From: Sphingomonas sp. HITSZ_GF
Lineage (GTDB): Bacteria > Pseudomonadota > Alphaproteobacteria > Sphingomonadales > Sphingomonadaceae
Assembly (NCBI RefSeq): GCF_029543155.1
Contig: NZ_JARQXA010000001.1
Span: 496,001 to 560,000 of the forward strand
Reading direction: 5' to 3'
Length of the DNA stretch: 64,000 bases
The notes under the pieces were generated by a model, which was given only the letters and a program-made list of their open reading frames with translations, searched no databases and was not told the origin of the DNA. Both the position numbers and the translations under genes were made by a program. Below are positions 8,899-17,299 of the stretch, in pieces (position 1 is the first letter of the stretch; each line of letters starts with the position of its first letter).

Positions 8899-9315
8899 AT
8901 GATCGTTCGTTTGCTCGTTGCCGCCGCGCTGCTCGCCGGCCCTGCCATGGCGCAGGACAGCAAGCAGTCCCAGGATGCCAGCAGCGGCCCGCCCAAGCGC
9001 GTGCGCTCGATCCTGCTCTACGGGCAGGAGGAATGCCCCAAGCCGCAGAGCGAGGAAGAGATCGTGGTGTGCGCCAATGCCGGCGAATCGCCCTATCGCA
9101 TCCCCAAGCAGTTCCGGAACCAGCCCAAGGAAGACGCTGCTTCCCAGGCCTGGACCAATCGCGTGGAGACGGTGGAAGAGGTCAACCGCGCCGGCCTGCC
9201 CAACAGCTGCTCGCCCGTCGGCACCGGGGGCCAGACCGGCTGCACCCGCGCGATGATCCGCCAATGGTATCAGGAGCGCCTCGACCAGAAGGCCAAGGCT
9301 TCGCAGGTTCCTTGA
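8899..9315 (+). CDS. Conserved small secreted protein of unknown function
   Basis: A 138-residue protein with a clean signal peptide (MIVRLLVAAALLAGPAMAQ, cleavage after AMA). The mature part has four cysteines in the blocks GQEECPKPQSEEEIVVCAN and LPNSCSPVGTGGQTGCTR, likely forming two disulfides in the periplasm. Patterns such as EEIVVCA and SPYRIPKQFR recur in sphingomonad secreted proteins as I remember them, but no function is known. The start is supported by GAAGGAG about eight bases upstream. It is the only gene on the plus strand between trpG and trpE. Confidence 0.8.
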   Translation: MIVRLLVAAALLAGPAMAQDSKQSQDASSGPPKRVRSILLYGQEECPKPQSEEEIVVCANAGESPYRIPKQFRNQPKEDAASQAWTNRVETVEEVNRAGLPNSCSPVGTGGQTGCTRAMIRQWYQERLDQKAKASQVP

Positions 9316-9324
9316 GGTGATCAA

Positions 9325-9467
9325 TTCCTCCCCCAGCTTGCTGGGGGAGGGGGACCGCCGAAGGCGGTGGAGGGGCGGCGGACATAGTCCGCCGGCTTCG
9401 CCGTCGGCCCCTCCACCATTCGCTGCGCGAATGGTCCCCCTCCCCGAGACAAGCTCGGGGAGGATTT
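9325..9467. repeat. Complex palindromic repeat block (family D-like)
   Basis: A chain of stem-loops: CCCCCAGCTTGCTGGGGG, then CCGCCGAAGGCGG, a pair around GGACATAGTCC, and TTCGCTGCGCGAA, ending with a CTCCCCGAGACAAGCTCGGGGAG hairpin shortened here in arms to CTCCCCGAG/CTCGGGGAG. The outer arms CCTCCCCC and GGGGAGG bound the block. It lies between two convergent stop codons (the small secreted protein and trpE), so it can act as a two-way terminator. Confidence 0.75.
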
Positions 9468-9474
9468 TAGGGAA

Positions 9475-10971
9475 CTACTGCCCGAAGCCCGCTTCGCCGG
9501 CCTGCCGCACCGCTTCGCGCGCGGCGGCGAAAAGCGCGCCGGCCTTGGCTTCGCATTCGCGCTGCTCATAGGCCGGGTCCGAATCCGCGACGATGCCGGC
9601 GCCGGCCTGAACGTGCATCACGCCATCCTTCACCAGCGCGGTGCGCAGCACGATGCAGCTGTCCATCGATCCGTCGGGCGAGAAATAGCCGACGCCGCCG
9701 GCATAGGGCCCGCGCGTCTCCTGCTCGAGCTCGGCGATGATCTCGCAGGCGCGCACCTTGGGCGCGCCGCTCACCGTGCCCGCCGGGAAGCCGGCGAACA
9801 GCGCGTCGAGCGCGTCCTTGCCCGGCGCCAGCTTGCCAACCACGTTCGAGACGATGTGCATGACGTGGCTGTAGAACTCGACCGTGTAGCTGTCGGTCAC
9901 CTTCACGCTGCCCGCTTCCGCCACGCGGCCGACATCGTTGCGGCCGAGATCGAGCAGCATCAGATGCTCGGCGCATTCCTTGGGATCGGCGAGCAGGCTG
10001 GTGCGGTTTTCCTCATCCTCGGCCGCGGTCTTGCCGCGCGGACGGGTGCCGGCGATCGGGCGGATCGTCACCTCGTTGTCGCGCACCCGCACCAGGATCT
10101 CGGGGGAAGAGCCCGTCAGCGCGAAGCCCGGCAGGTCGAGATGATAGAGGAAGGGCGAGGGGTTGATCCGCCGCAGCGCCCGGTAGAGCTCGAAGGGCGG
10201 CAGCGCGAACGGCGTGGTGAAGCGCTGGGCGAGCACGACCTGGAAGATGTCGCCGGCGGAGATGTACTCCTTGGCGGCGGCGACCATCTCGCCATAGCGG
10301 CCGGGGCGCAGCACCGGGGTTAGCTGCACGTCCTCGGGCTCGGCGCGCACCGGAGCGGGCAGGGCGGCGCTGGCGAGCTGGGCGGCCACCGCTTCGATCC
10401 GCTCGGCCGAAAGGTCGACATCGCCGTCGGGCCAGACCGGCGCAACGAGGAACAGCGCGTCGGCGAGCCGGTCGAACACCAGCACCACCGTGGGACGCAC
10501 GAACATCATGTCGGGCACGCCGATCGGGTTCTCGGGCGGGCGCGGCAGCTTCTCGACCAGCCCGACCGTCTCGTAGCTGAAATAGCCGACCAGGCAGGCG
10601 AGCGCTCGGGGCAGTTCGGCGGGCACCTCTGTGCGGCAGCGCGCGGCGAGGCTGCGCAGCGCATCGAGCGCGGGTTCGGCGCAGGGCTTGAAGGCATCGC
10701 GATCGGTGAGCCACTCGGCGTTGATCGCGGCTTCGTTGCCGGTGGCGCGAAACACCAGGTCCGGCGCCAGGCCGATCAGGCTGTGGCGCCCGCGCACGGA
10801 GCCGCCCTCGACCGATTCGAGCAGGAAGTCGCCGCGGCCCGGCTCGATCAGCTTGAGCGCGGCGGCGACCGGCGTTTCGGTATCCGCGATCTGGCGCCGC
10901 CAGAGCAGCGCAGGCCGCCCGGCGGCCAGCGCCGCGCGGGCGGCTTCGATCCCCTCGATGCCCTGCGGCAC
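9475..10971 (-). CDS. trpE: Anthranilate synthase component I TrpE
   Basis: TrpE makes anthranilate from chorismate and ammonia supplied by TrpG. The 498-residue protein has the N-terminal regulatory/glutaminase-contact domain and the chorismate-binding domain with PSPFLYHLDLPGFALTGSSPE, IRPIAGTRPRGKTAAEDEE, LLDLGRNDVGRVAE, FYSHVMHIVSNVVG, GTVSGAPKVRACEII and GPYAGGVGYFSPDG. The feedback-site LLES segment (DFLLESVEGG, about residue 50) is intact, which suggests tryptophan inhibition. The start is GTG at 10971, only four bases after the ppiD stop; the Shine-Dalgarno-like AAGGA is unusually close (one base), so translation probably depends on coupling to ppiD. Confidence 0.96.
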   Translation of the reverse strand: MPQGIEGIEAARAALAAGRPALLWRRQIADTETPVAAALKLIEPGRGDFLLESVEGGSVRGRHSLIGLAPDLVFRATGNEAAINAEWLTDRDAFKPCAEPALDALRSLAARCRTEVPAELPRALACLVGYFSYETVGLVEKLPRPPENPIGVPDMMFVRPTVVLVFDRLADALFLVAPVWPDGDVDLSAERIEAVAAQLASAALPAPVRAEPEDVQLTPVLRPGRYGEMVAAAKEYISAGDIFQVVLAQRFTTPFALPPFELYRALRRINPSPFLYHLDLPGFALTGSSPEILVRVRDNEVTIRPIAGTRPRGKTAAEDEENRTSLLADPKECAEHLMLLDLGRNDVGRVAEAGSVKVTDSYTVEFYSHVMHIVSNVVGKLAPGKDALDALFAGFPAGTVSGAPKVRACEIIAELEQETRGPYAGGVGYFSPDGSMDSCIVLRTALVKDGVMHVQAGAGIVADSDPAYEQRECEAKAGALFAAAREAVRQAGEAGFGQ

Positions 10972-10975
10972 GTCC

Positions 10976-12910
10976 TTAACGGACGCCCTGGCGGGTCAGG
11001 TCGGCGCGCAGGCGGGCGATCGCCGCCTCGTTGCGCGTGATCTTCACTTCGCCGCGGACCGCACGGATGAACTGGCGGGCATATTCGGCGCCCACCTGCT
11101 GCTGCAGCGCGCTGCGCATGCCGGCCATCGCCATCGGATCGCCCGAGGCGTCATGCGGCTCCGCCATGTCGAGGAACACGATGTAATAGCCCTTGCGATC
11201 GGGCGCCTCGAGCATGCGGGCCTTCTTGGGCTGCATGCTGAAGGCCATCTTGATGAACTGTTCCTTGTCCGCGATGTCCTTGCGCTGGAAATCGAACGGC
11301 TTGGCCGGCGGACCCTTGGCGCCGGCATCGGCGAAGGCCTTGGCCATCGGCACGCCCTTGTCCATCGCGGCGATCACCTTCAGCGCGGCCGCCTTGGCCT
11401 TTTCCAGCGCCTTGTCGACCAGATAGTCGGTCTTGACCTTGTCGCGCACGGTAGCGAGCGGGCGCGGCGCGGCGGCGACGATGCGATCGAGCTTCACGAT
11501 CGCGAAGCCGCCTTCCTGCGAGACCTGGACGAGCTGGGGATCGTCGTCCGGGTTCTCCATCGCGAAGCCGCCGCGCATGATCGCCGTCATCGCGGGATCG
11601 GGCTTATAGGCTTCGTTGTCCGGATCGGTGCCCTGGGCGGTGAGCGCCGGGGTGACCTGCGGCGCCAGCTTGGCGTCGGCGAGCAGCTCGGCGAAGTTCT
11701 TGCCGTCGCCGATGCCGTCCTCGATCTTCTGGCGGATATCGGCCAGCGCCTGCGCGGTCTTGCGCTGGGTGATCTCGCTGGCGAGCTCGTCATGCGCCTG
11801 GGCGAGCGACTTGGCGGCGATCTTCTCGACCTTCTCGACCACGACGATGTGCCAGCCGAGCGACGACTTGACCGGCGGGATCGCGGCGCCCTGCGCCGCA
11901 GCGAAGGCGGCGTCGGCAACGGCAGCGCTGGTCTGGCGCGTCAGCTCGGGCTTTTCGATGCCTTCGAAGTTGGTCGGCTCCAGCCCGGCGGCCTTGGCGG
12001 CGTCGGCCAGCGACTTGCCGCCCTTCACTTCGCCCGCGATCTTGTTGGCGGTCGCCTGGTCGAGCACGACGAGCTGGCGCACATTGCGCTTCTCGGTCGC
12101 CGCATAGCGCTTGCCGGCCTTGGCGAAGGCGTCGCTGATCTCGGCCTCGGTCGCGGTCTGCTGGGCGCGGATCGTCTCGGGCAGGATCGTCGCAAAGCGA
12201 ACGACGCGGCGCTGCGGGACGAGGTAGCGGGCGCGGTGGCTCACATAATAGGCGTTGAGCGTCTTGTCGTCCGGATCGCCGCCCGGATCCATCTGGGCGG
12301 TGTTGATCAGGCCGACCAGGCCGGTGCGGCGCTCGAGCAGCAGCGATGCATAGGGAGCGACCACGCCGTCCGGGATCTCGCTGCCGATCGTGGCGCGGTT
12401 GACCAGCCAGTTGCCGTAGCGCTCCTGCGTCAGGCTCTCGCGATAGGTGGCGGGGGCGATGCGGTTGTCGGCGAGCAGCTTCTCGAACGCCTTCTGATCG
12501 AACTTGCCGTCGATGCCGGCAAAGGCCGAGTTGCTGGCGATATCGGTATCGATCAGCTTCTTCGACACCTGCATGCCGTTCTTCTGGGCGAATTCCACCA
12601 GCGCGGCGGAGTTGATCATCTCGTCGATCGCGATCTCGAGGCCGCCCTGCGCGAGGAACTGCTCCATCGTCACGTTCTGGCCACCGCGCTGGGCGTTGCG
12701 CAGGAAGCGCTCGATCCGGTCCTTCACATCGGCATCGCTGATCTTCTGGCCGCCGACGGTGGCGAGCGTGCTGCTCGATGCGCCGCTGCCCATGTTGCGG
12801 ATGCCGGTCACGTCGCCTGCCGCGAAGGCGATCGCGATCAGGCCGAGGAAGAGGAACACCGCGATCAGGCCGTAGCGCGACTTGGTGAAATTGCGGAAGA
12901 AGCTGAGCAT
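10976..12910 (-). CDS. ppiD: Peptidyl-prolyl isomerase PpiD-like (SurA N-domain plus PPIC)
   Basis: A 644-residue periplasmic chaperone/isomerase anchored in the inner membrane by one N-terminal helix (about residue 13-33, after MLSFFRNFTKSRYG). The SurA-like N-terminal domain spans about 35-230. The parvulin (rotamase) domain lies near residues 270-380, with GGKSLADAAKAAGLEPTNF and SSLGWHIVVVEKVEKI. It helps outer-membrane and secreted proteins fold. The ATG at 12910 places the membrane helix correctly; an upstream extension would add only a charged leader. It is followed after four bases by trpE, an arrangement common in sphingomonads, and is divergent from tpiA. Confidence 0.92.
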   Translation of the reverse strand: MLSFFRNFTKSRYGLIAVFLFLGLIAIAFAAGDVTGIRNMGSGASSSTLATVGGQKISDADVKDRIERFLRNAQRGGQNVTMEQFLAQGGLEIAIDEMINSAALVEFAQKNGMQVSKKLIDTDIASNSAFAGIDGKFDQKAFEKLLADNRIAPATYRESLTQERYGNWLVNRATIGSEIPDGVVAPYASLLLERRTGLVGLINTAQMDPGGDPDDKTLNAYYVSHRARYLVPQRRVVRFATILPETIRAQQTATEAEISDAFAKAGKRYAATEKRNVRQLVVLDQATANKIAGEVKGGKSLADAAKAAGLEPTNFEGIEKPELTRQTSAAVADAAFAAAQGAAIPPVKSSLGWHIVVVEKVEKIAAKSLAQAHDELASEITQRKTAQALADIRQKIEDGIGDGKNFAELLADAKLAPQVTPALTAQGTDPDNEAYKPDPAMTAIMRGGFAMENPDDDPQLVQVSQEGGFAIVKLDRIVAAAPRPLATVRDKVKTDYLVDKALEKAKAAALKVIAAMDKGVPMAKAFADAGAKGPPAKPFDFQRKDIADKEQFIKMAFSMQPKKARMLEAPDRKGYYIVFLDMAEPHDASGDPMAMAGMRSALQQQVGAEYARQFIRAVRGEVKITRNEAAIARLRADLTRQGVR

Positions 12911-13033
12911 GAACTGCCGATCGTTGGAAGGATTTGGGGCTGCTTTAGGGCGCTCCATCGCGGCCATCAAGCTTGTGCGAACGCGCGCGCCTGCTATCCG
13001 CGACCGAAACAGACAAAAGCGGAGGTTGGGGTG

Positions 13034-13783
13034 ATGCGGCGCAAGCTGGTGGCCGGAAACTGGAAAATGCACGGGCTGCGCGCGCAGCTGCCGGAGATCG
13101 AGGCGATCGCGGCGGCGGCGGCGGCGAACCCGTCGGTCGATGCGGCGCTGTGCGTGCCCTATACGCTGATCCATCCGGCGGCGCAGGTGGCAGGAGCGCT
13201 GCCGATCGGCGCGCAGGACCTGCACGAGGCCGACAAGGGCGCGCATACCGGCTGCGTCTCGGCGCCGATGCTGGTCGAGGAGGGGGCGACCCTGACCATC
13301 GTCGGCCATAGCGAGCGGCGCGGCGACCAGCACGAAACCAGCCATGACGCCTATATGAAGGCCGCCGCCGCGCACCGGCACGGCCTCCAGGTAATCCTGT
13401 GCTGCGGCGAGCTCGAGGCCGAGCGCGCCGCCGGCCGCGCCGAGCGCATCGTCCAGTCCCAGATCGAGAAGTCGTTGCCCGACGATGCCGATCCGAGCTG
13501 GCTTACGCTTGCCTATGAGCCGCGCTGGGCGATCGGCACCGGCAAGACGCCGACGCCCGAAGAGATCGCATCGATGCACGCGATCATCCGCGCCAAGCTG
13601 CGCATGATGATCGGCGAGGAAAAGGCGGATGGGATTCGCATCCTCTATGGCGGATCGGTGACCGGCGCCAACGCGGCGCAGATCCTGGCGCTCGACAATG
13701 TCGACGGCGCGCTCGTCGGCGGCGCGAGCCTTACCGCCGAGAAGTTCGTGCCGATCATCGAGGGGGCGGCGTCGGTTTCCTGA
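13034..13783 (+). CDS. tpiA: Triosephosphate isomerase TpiA
   Basis: Interconverts dihydroxyacetone phosphate and glyceraldehyde 3-phosphate in central metabolism. The 249 residues include the catalytic Lys in AGNWKMHG (about residue 10), the catalytic His in IVGHSERRG (about 95), the catalytic Glu in AYEPRWAIGTGKTPTPEEI (about 165), and the phosphate-binding YGGSVTGANA and VDGALVGGASL. The segment after GHSERR (GDQHETSHDAYMKAAAAHRHG) departs from the usual GETD-type sequence but keeps the Glu. GGAGG is present upstream. It is divergent from ppiD, with 123 bases between. Confidence 0.97.
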   Translation: MRRKLVAGNWKMHGLRAQLPEIEAIAAAAAANPSVDAALCVPYTLIHPAAQVAGALPIGAQDLHEADKGAHTGCVSAPMLVEEGATLTIVGHSERRGDQHETSHDAYMKAAAAHRHGLQVILCCGELEAERAAGRAERIVQSQIEKSLPDDADPSWLTLAYEPRWAIGTGKTPTPEEIASMHAIIRAKLRMMIGEEKADGIRILYGGSVTGANAAQILALDNVDGALVGGASLTAEKFVPIIEGAASVS

Positions 13784-13813
13784 TCCGACGCTTTCGCCGG
13801 GGAGCAGCTAGGT

Positions 13814-15169
13814 TCAGGCCGAATTTTTCCCAAGCGTGAGAAACGCCGTCGCGCCCGAAAGCGCGGCAGCGGCGGCGCCGACCAGCGCGCCGATGTGGAA
13901 GGCGCTGACCAGCCCCTCGCCGGCGGCCGCGATCACCGCGCCGGCGATCGCGGTGGCGATCAGCCCGCCGGTGCGCGCGATCGCGCTGTTGAAGCCCGAT
14001 GCGGTGCCGGTGTGCCGGTCATCGACCGAGGCGAGCACTGCGGTGGTGAGCGGCGCGGCGACGCTGGCCATGCCGATCGCGATGACGAGCGCGCCGGGGA
14101 AGACCGAGCTCCAATAGGGCGCGCCTTCGTCGACGCGCAGCAGCAGCGCGAAGCCGATCGCGACGATCAGCGGCCCGATCGTCAGCGGCCAGCGCGGCCC
14201 GATCCGTGCGGTGACCTTGCCCATGATCCGGCTGGCGATGCCCATGCCGAGCGGCATCGGCAGCAGCGCGAACCCGGCATGGAGCGCCGAATAGCCGCCC
14301 GCCTCGATCAGTACATAGGGCAGGAGCAACAGCACGCCGCCCAGCGCGCCGTAGAGCAGGAAGGTGAGCAGTGTGAGCCCGGCGAAAGCGCGCGAGCCGA
14401 ACATCGCCACCGGCATCATCGCCCGGTTGCCGCGGTGATGCTCGATCCACAGGAACAGGCCGATTGCTGCCAGGCCGGCGGCGAGCCCGATCGTCACCGC
14501 CGCGTCAATTGCGTGATGGCTCGACCAGATCGTGAGCGCCCAGGTGAGAGCACCCAGCGCCAGCGTCGCGGTGAGCGCGCCGGGCAAGTCGAGCGGCAGA
14601 TCGCCCTCGGCGCTTTCCTCGACATAGAGGAGCGCGATGCCGATCGCGGCAAGCGCGACGGGCACGTTGACGTAGAAGATCGCGCGCCAGCCGATCGCGT
14701 CGACCAGCCAGCCGCCGAGCGGCGGTCCCACTGCGCCGGCGATCGCGCCGACGCCGGCCCAGGTGCCGATCGCCTTGCCGCGCGCCTCGCCGGTGAAAGC
14801 GTGACCCAGGGTCGCCAGGCTGTTGGGCAGCAGGATCGCCGCGCCGATCCCCTGCGCTGCGCGCGCCGCGAGCAGCAGCGTCAGGTCTGCTGCCACTGCG
14901 CAGGCGATCGAGGCGAGGGTGAAGATCGCGATGCCGATCACCAGCAACAGGCGCCGGCCGAACCTATCTCCCGCCGCGCCGCCGATCAGCAGCAGCGCGG
15001 AGAGCGGGAGCATGTACGCATTGATCGTCCATTGCAGCTCGGCCGGGGTGGCGTGCAGGTCGGCGCCGATCGCCGGCAGTGCGACATTGGTCACCGATCC
15101 GTCGATGAACGCCAGGCTCGATGCGAGGATGCAGGCGGTGAGGGTCAGGTTGGGATGCTTGGCCGCCAT
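13814..15169 (-). CDS. MFS transporter, DHA2 (EmrB/QacA) type
   Basis: A 451-residue inner-membrane exporter with 14 predicted hydrophobic segments, as expected for DHA2 drug:proton antiporters. The first-helix motif FIDGSVTNVALPAIGADL and motif A (GAAGDRFGRRLLL, between helices 2 and 3) are intact, and motif C-like AIAGAVGPPLGGWLVD lies near helix 5. Likely substrates are hydrophobic drugs or metabolites; no periplasmic adaptor (EmrA) gene lies next to it, so it probably works alone. Its stop codon is 30 bases from the convergent tpiA stop. Confidence 0.9.
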   Translation of the reverse strand: MAAKHPNLTLTACILASSLAFIDGSVTNVALPAIGADLHATPAELQWTINAYMLPLSALLLIGGAAGDRFGRRLLLVIGIAIFTLASIACAVAADLTLLLAARAAQGIGAAILLPNSLATLGHAFTGEARGKAIGTWAGVGAIAGAVGPPLGGWLVDAIGWRAIFYVNVPVALAAIGIALLYVEESAEGDLPLDLPGALTATLALGALTWALTIWSSHHAIDAAVTIGLAAGLAAIGLFLWIEHHRGNRAMMPVAMFGSRAFAGLTLLTFLLYGALGGVLLLLPYVLIEAGGYSALHAGFALLPMPLGMGIASRIMGKVTARIGPRWPLTIGPLIVAIGFALLLRVDEGAPYWSSVFPGALVIAIGMASVAAPLTTAVLASVDDRHTGTASGFNSAIARTGGLIATAIAGAVIAAAGEGLVSAFHIGALVGAAAAALSGATAFLTLGKNSA

Positions 15170-15282
15170 GGTGCGTGCCTAGCAGAGCGCGGCGCGCGCG
15201 GGGAAGGGTGTGCGGCGGTTCGCGCGCCAATCTACTGAAATTGCGTAATCTTCGCCCGCGGTCGTCACCCGCCTTCCTATAT

Positions 15283-17217
15283 ATGAATATGCTGAGGCTG
15301 ACGCTTCCTGACCGGCGAGAGGATGGCGAGTGGAATCAGGCGATTCTGCTCGAGCAGTTCGCTGCGCTCCGCCAGCAGGTGCCGCTGATGTATGCGATGA
15401 TGTTCGCCGATGCGGCGTTCCTTGCCTTCGCCGCCTATGACACGGTGAGCCCTTGGTGGAGCCTCGGCATGCCGACGCTGCTTGCCGTGCTCTCGGCGGT
15501 GCGTGCCGCCTTCTGGGTGGCGCGGCGCGGTTTCACGCCAAGACCCGAATCGATACCTCGCTATCTGCGCGGCACGATCGTCGTCGCGGCGCTGCTCAGC
15601 CTCGGCTTCGGCGGCTGGGGGCTGCTACTCTATGCAGAGGGCGACCTGGTGCGGCGAGCCTGCATCGCGCTCTACATCTTCATCGGCGCGATCAGCTGCT
15701 GCTACTGCCTGCAATCGGTGCCGCGCGCCGGGCAGGCGGTGGTGGTGTTCGGCGCGATGCCGGTCACGCTCTGCCTCCTCTTCTCGGGCGACTGGTTCCT
15801 GCGTGGGCTCGGCATCAATATCCTGCTGGTGGCGATCGTGGTGCTGCGGATGATGCGCACCAGCCATGCCGGCTTTGTCGAGATGCTCGCCTCGCGCACG
15901 CACATGGCGGCCGAGCAGGAGCGGGCGAAAGGCGCCGAGCAGCGGGCGCACGAGCTCGCCTATCACGATCCGCTCACCGGCCTGCCCAATCGCCGCGCGC
16001 TGGCCGAGGCGCTGGAGCAGCGCACTGATCCGGCGGGCGGCAGCGTGCCGCTCGGGCTGCTGATCATCGATCTCGACCGGTTCAAGTCGATCAACGACGT
16101 GCACGGCCATCCCGCTGGCGACCAGCTGCTGCGCGACGTCGCGGCGCGGCTCAACAGCGTCGTCGGCGAGCAGGGCACCAGCTACCGGCTGGGCGGCGAC
16201 GAGTTCGCGGTGATCATCGATGGCGACGGCGATGCCGCGCGCCGCGCCGCGCACGCCATCGTCAACGCGATGCTGCGCCCGTTCGCCAGCCTGGACCTGG
16301 TCCACCATATCGGCGCCAGCGTGGGCATCTCGCTCTATCCGCACGACGCGCTCGATCTCGACACGCTCATGCGCCGCGCCGACATCGCGCTCTACAAGGC
16401 GAAGCATTCGGGGCGCAGCCAGCATTGCGCGTTCGAGCCGATGCTCGATGCCGAGATCCGCCGCCGCGCCGAGATCGAGCGCGAAATGCGCGAGGCGATG
16501 GGAAGCGATGCCTTCATCCCGCACTATCAGCCGATCGTTTGCCTGAAGAGCGGCGAGGTGGTCGGCTATGAGCTGCTTGCCCGTTGGGCGCGGGCGGAGG
16601 GCGATGCGATCGGCCCTGAGCAGTTCATTCCGATCGCTGAGGAATGCGGGCTGATCGACGCGCTGATGCTCCGCCTGCTGCGCCGCGCCTGCCGCGAGAC
16701 GCGCGACTGGAAGGTGCCGATCTCGATCAACGTCTCGCCGACTCAGCTCAAGGATCCCTGGTTCAGCCAGAAGCTGCTGGCGGTGCTGGTGCGTGAACGC
16801 TTCCCCGCGCAGCGCCTCACCGTCGAGATCACAGAGAATGCGCTGATCGTCGATGCCGAGAGCGCGCAGCAGGCGATCGCATCGCTGCGCAACCAGGGCA
16901 TCCAGCTGGCGCTCGACGATTTCGGCACCGGCTATTCCTCGCTCCAGCATCTTCAGATGCTGCCGTTCGACCGGCTCAAGATCGACCGGTCGTTCGTCGC
17001 GGCGATGGGGCGCGACCCGCAGGCGATGCGGCTGGTGCTGGCAATCGTCACGCTGGCCAACACGCTCGGCCTGCCGGTGGTAGCGGAGGGCATCGAGAGC
17101 GCCGCCACCGCGGAGACGCTTGCCCAGCTCGGCTGCGCGATGGGGCAGGGCTTCCTGTATGGGCACCCGATGTGTGCGATGGACATCGTGGCGGTGCGGA
17201 ACGCCAGCGCCGCCTAG
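15283..17217 (+). CDS. Membrane GGDEF-EAL protein (c-di-GMP turnover)
   Basis: A 644-residue inner-membrane signalling protein. The first ~200 residues hold about six hydrophobic segments (a sensor of unassigned type), followed by a short charged helix (SRTHMAAEQERAKGAEQRA), a GGDEF domain (about 225-385) and an EAL domain (about 405-640). The diguanylate cyclase motif RLGGDEFAVI is intact (near residue 303). The EAL motif reads YELLARW (near 428); the other phosphodiesterase residues are present in NVSPTQL, EITENAL, LDDFGTGYSSL, LKIDRSF, VAEGIE and MGQGF, so both activities are possible. The start at 15283 gives ATG AAT ATG; either ATG could be used. It is followed by a hairpin at 17248-17276. 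Confidence 0.93.
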   Translation: MNMLRLTLPDRREDGEWNQAILLEQFAALRQQVPLMYAMMFADAAFLAFAAYDTVSPWWSLGMPTLLAVLSAVRAAFWVARRGFTPRPESIPRYLRGTIVVAALLSLGFGGWGLLLYAEGDLVRRACIALYIFIGAISCCYCLQSVPRAGQAVVVFGAMPVTLCLLFSGDWFLRGLGINILLVAIVVLRMMRTSHAGFVEMLASRTHMAAEQERAKGAEQRAHELAYHDPLTGLPNRRALAEALEQRTDPAGGSVPLGLLIIDLDRFKSINDVHGHPAGDQLLRDVAARLNSVVGEQGTSYRLGGDEFAVIIDGDGDAARRAAHAIVNAMLRPFASLDLVHHIGASVGISLYPHDALDLDTLMRRADIALYKAKHSGRSQHCAFEPMLDAEIRRRAEIEREMREAMGSDAFIPHYQPIVCLKSGEVVGYELLARWARAEGDAIGPEQFIPIAEECGLIDALMLRLLRRACRETRDWKVPISINVSPTQLKDPWFSQKLLAVLVRERFPAQRLTVEITENALIVDAESAQQAIASLRNQGIQLALDDFGTGYSSLQHLQMLPFDRLKIDRSFVAAMGRDPQAMRLVLAIVTLANTLGLPVVAEGIESAATAETLAQLGCAMGQGFLYGHPMCAMDIVAVRNASAA

Positions 17218-17247
17218 GCGCTAACGATCAATTCGTCTTAGCCATCT

Positions 17248-17276
17248 CGTCACCCCGGCCTTGTGCCGGGGTGACG
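17248..17276. terminator. Intergenic hairpin (family C-like), likely two-way terminator
   Basis: CGTCACCCCGGC, five bases, GCCGGGGTGACG: a 12-bp perfect stem between the convergent stop codons of the GGDEF-EAL gene and the aminopeptidase gene. There is no strong T-run, so it may stop transcription in both directions or simply be a single copy of the GTCATCCCGGC repeat family seen elsewhere. Confidence 0.55.
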
Positions 17277-17299
17277 CGTGGATGGGCTGCTGAAATGAT

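Noticed and set aside
10631..13030. Very long plus-strand frame running into tpiA
   Set aside because: The upstream part is antisense to trpE and ppiD with low-complexity composition; only the part from 13034 is a real gene (tpiA).
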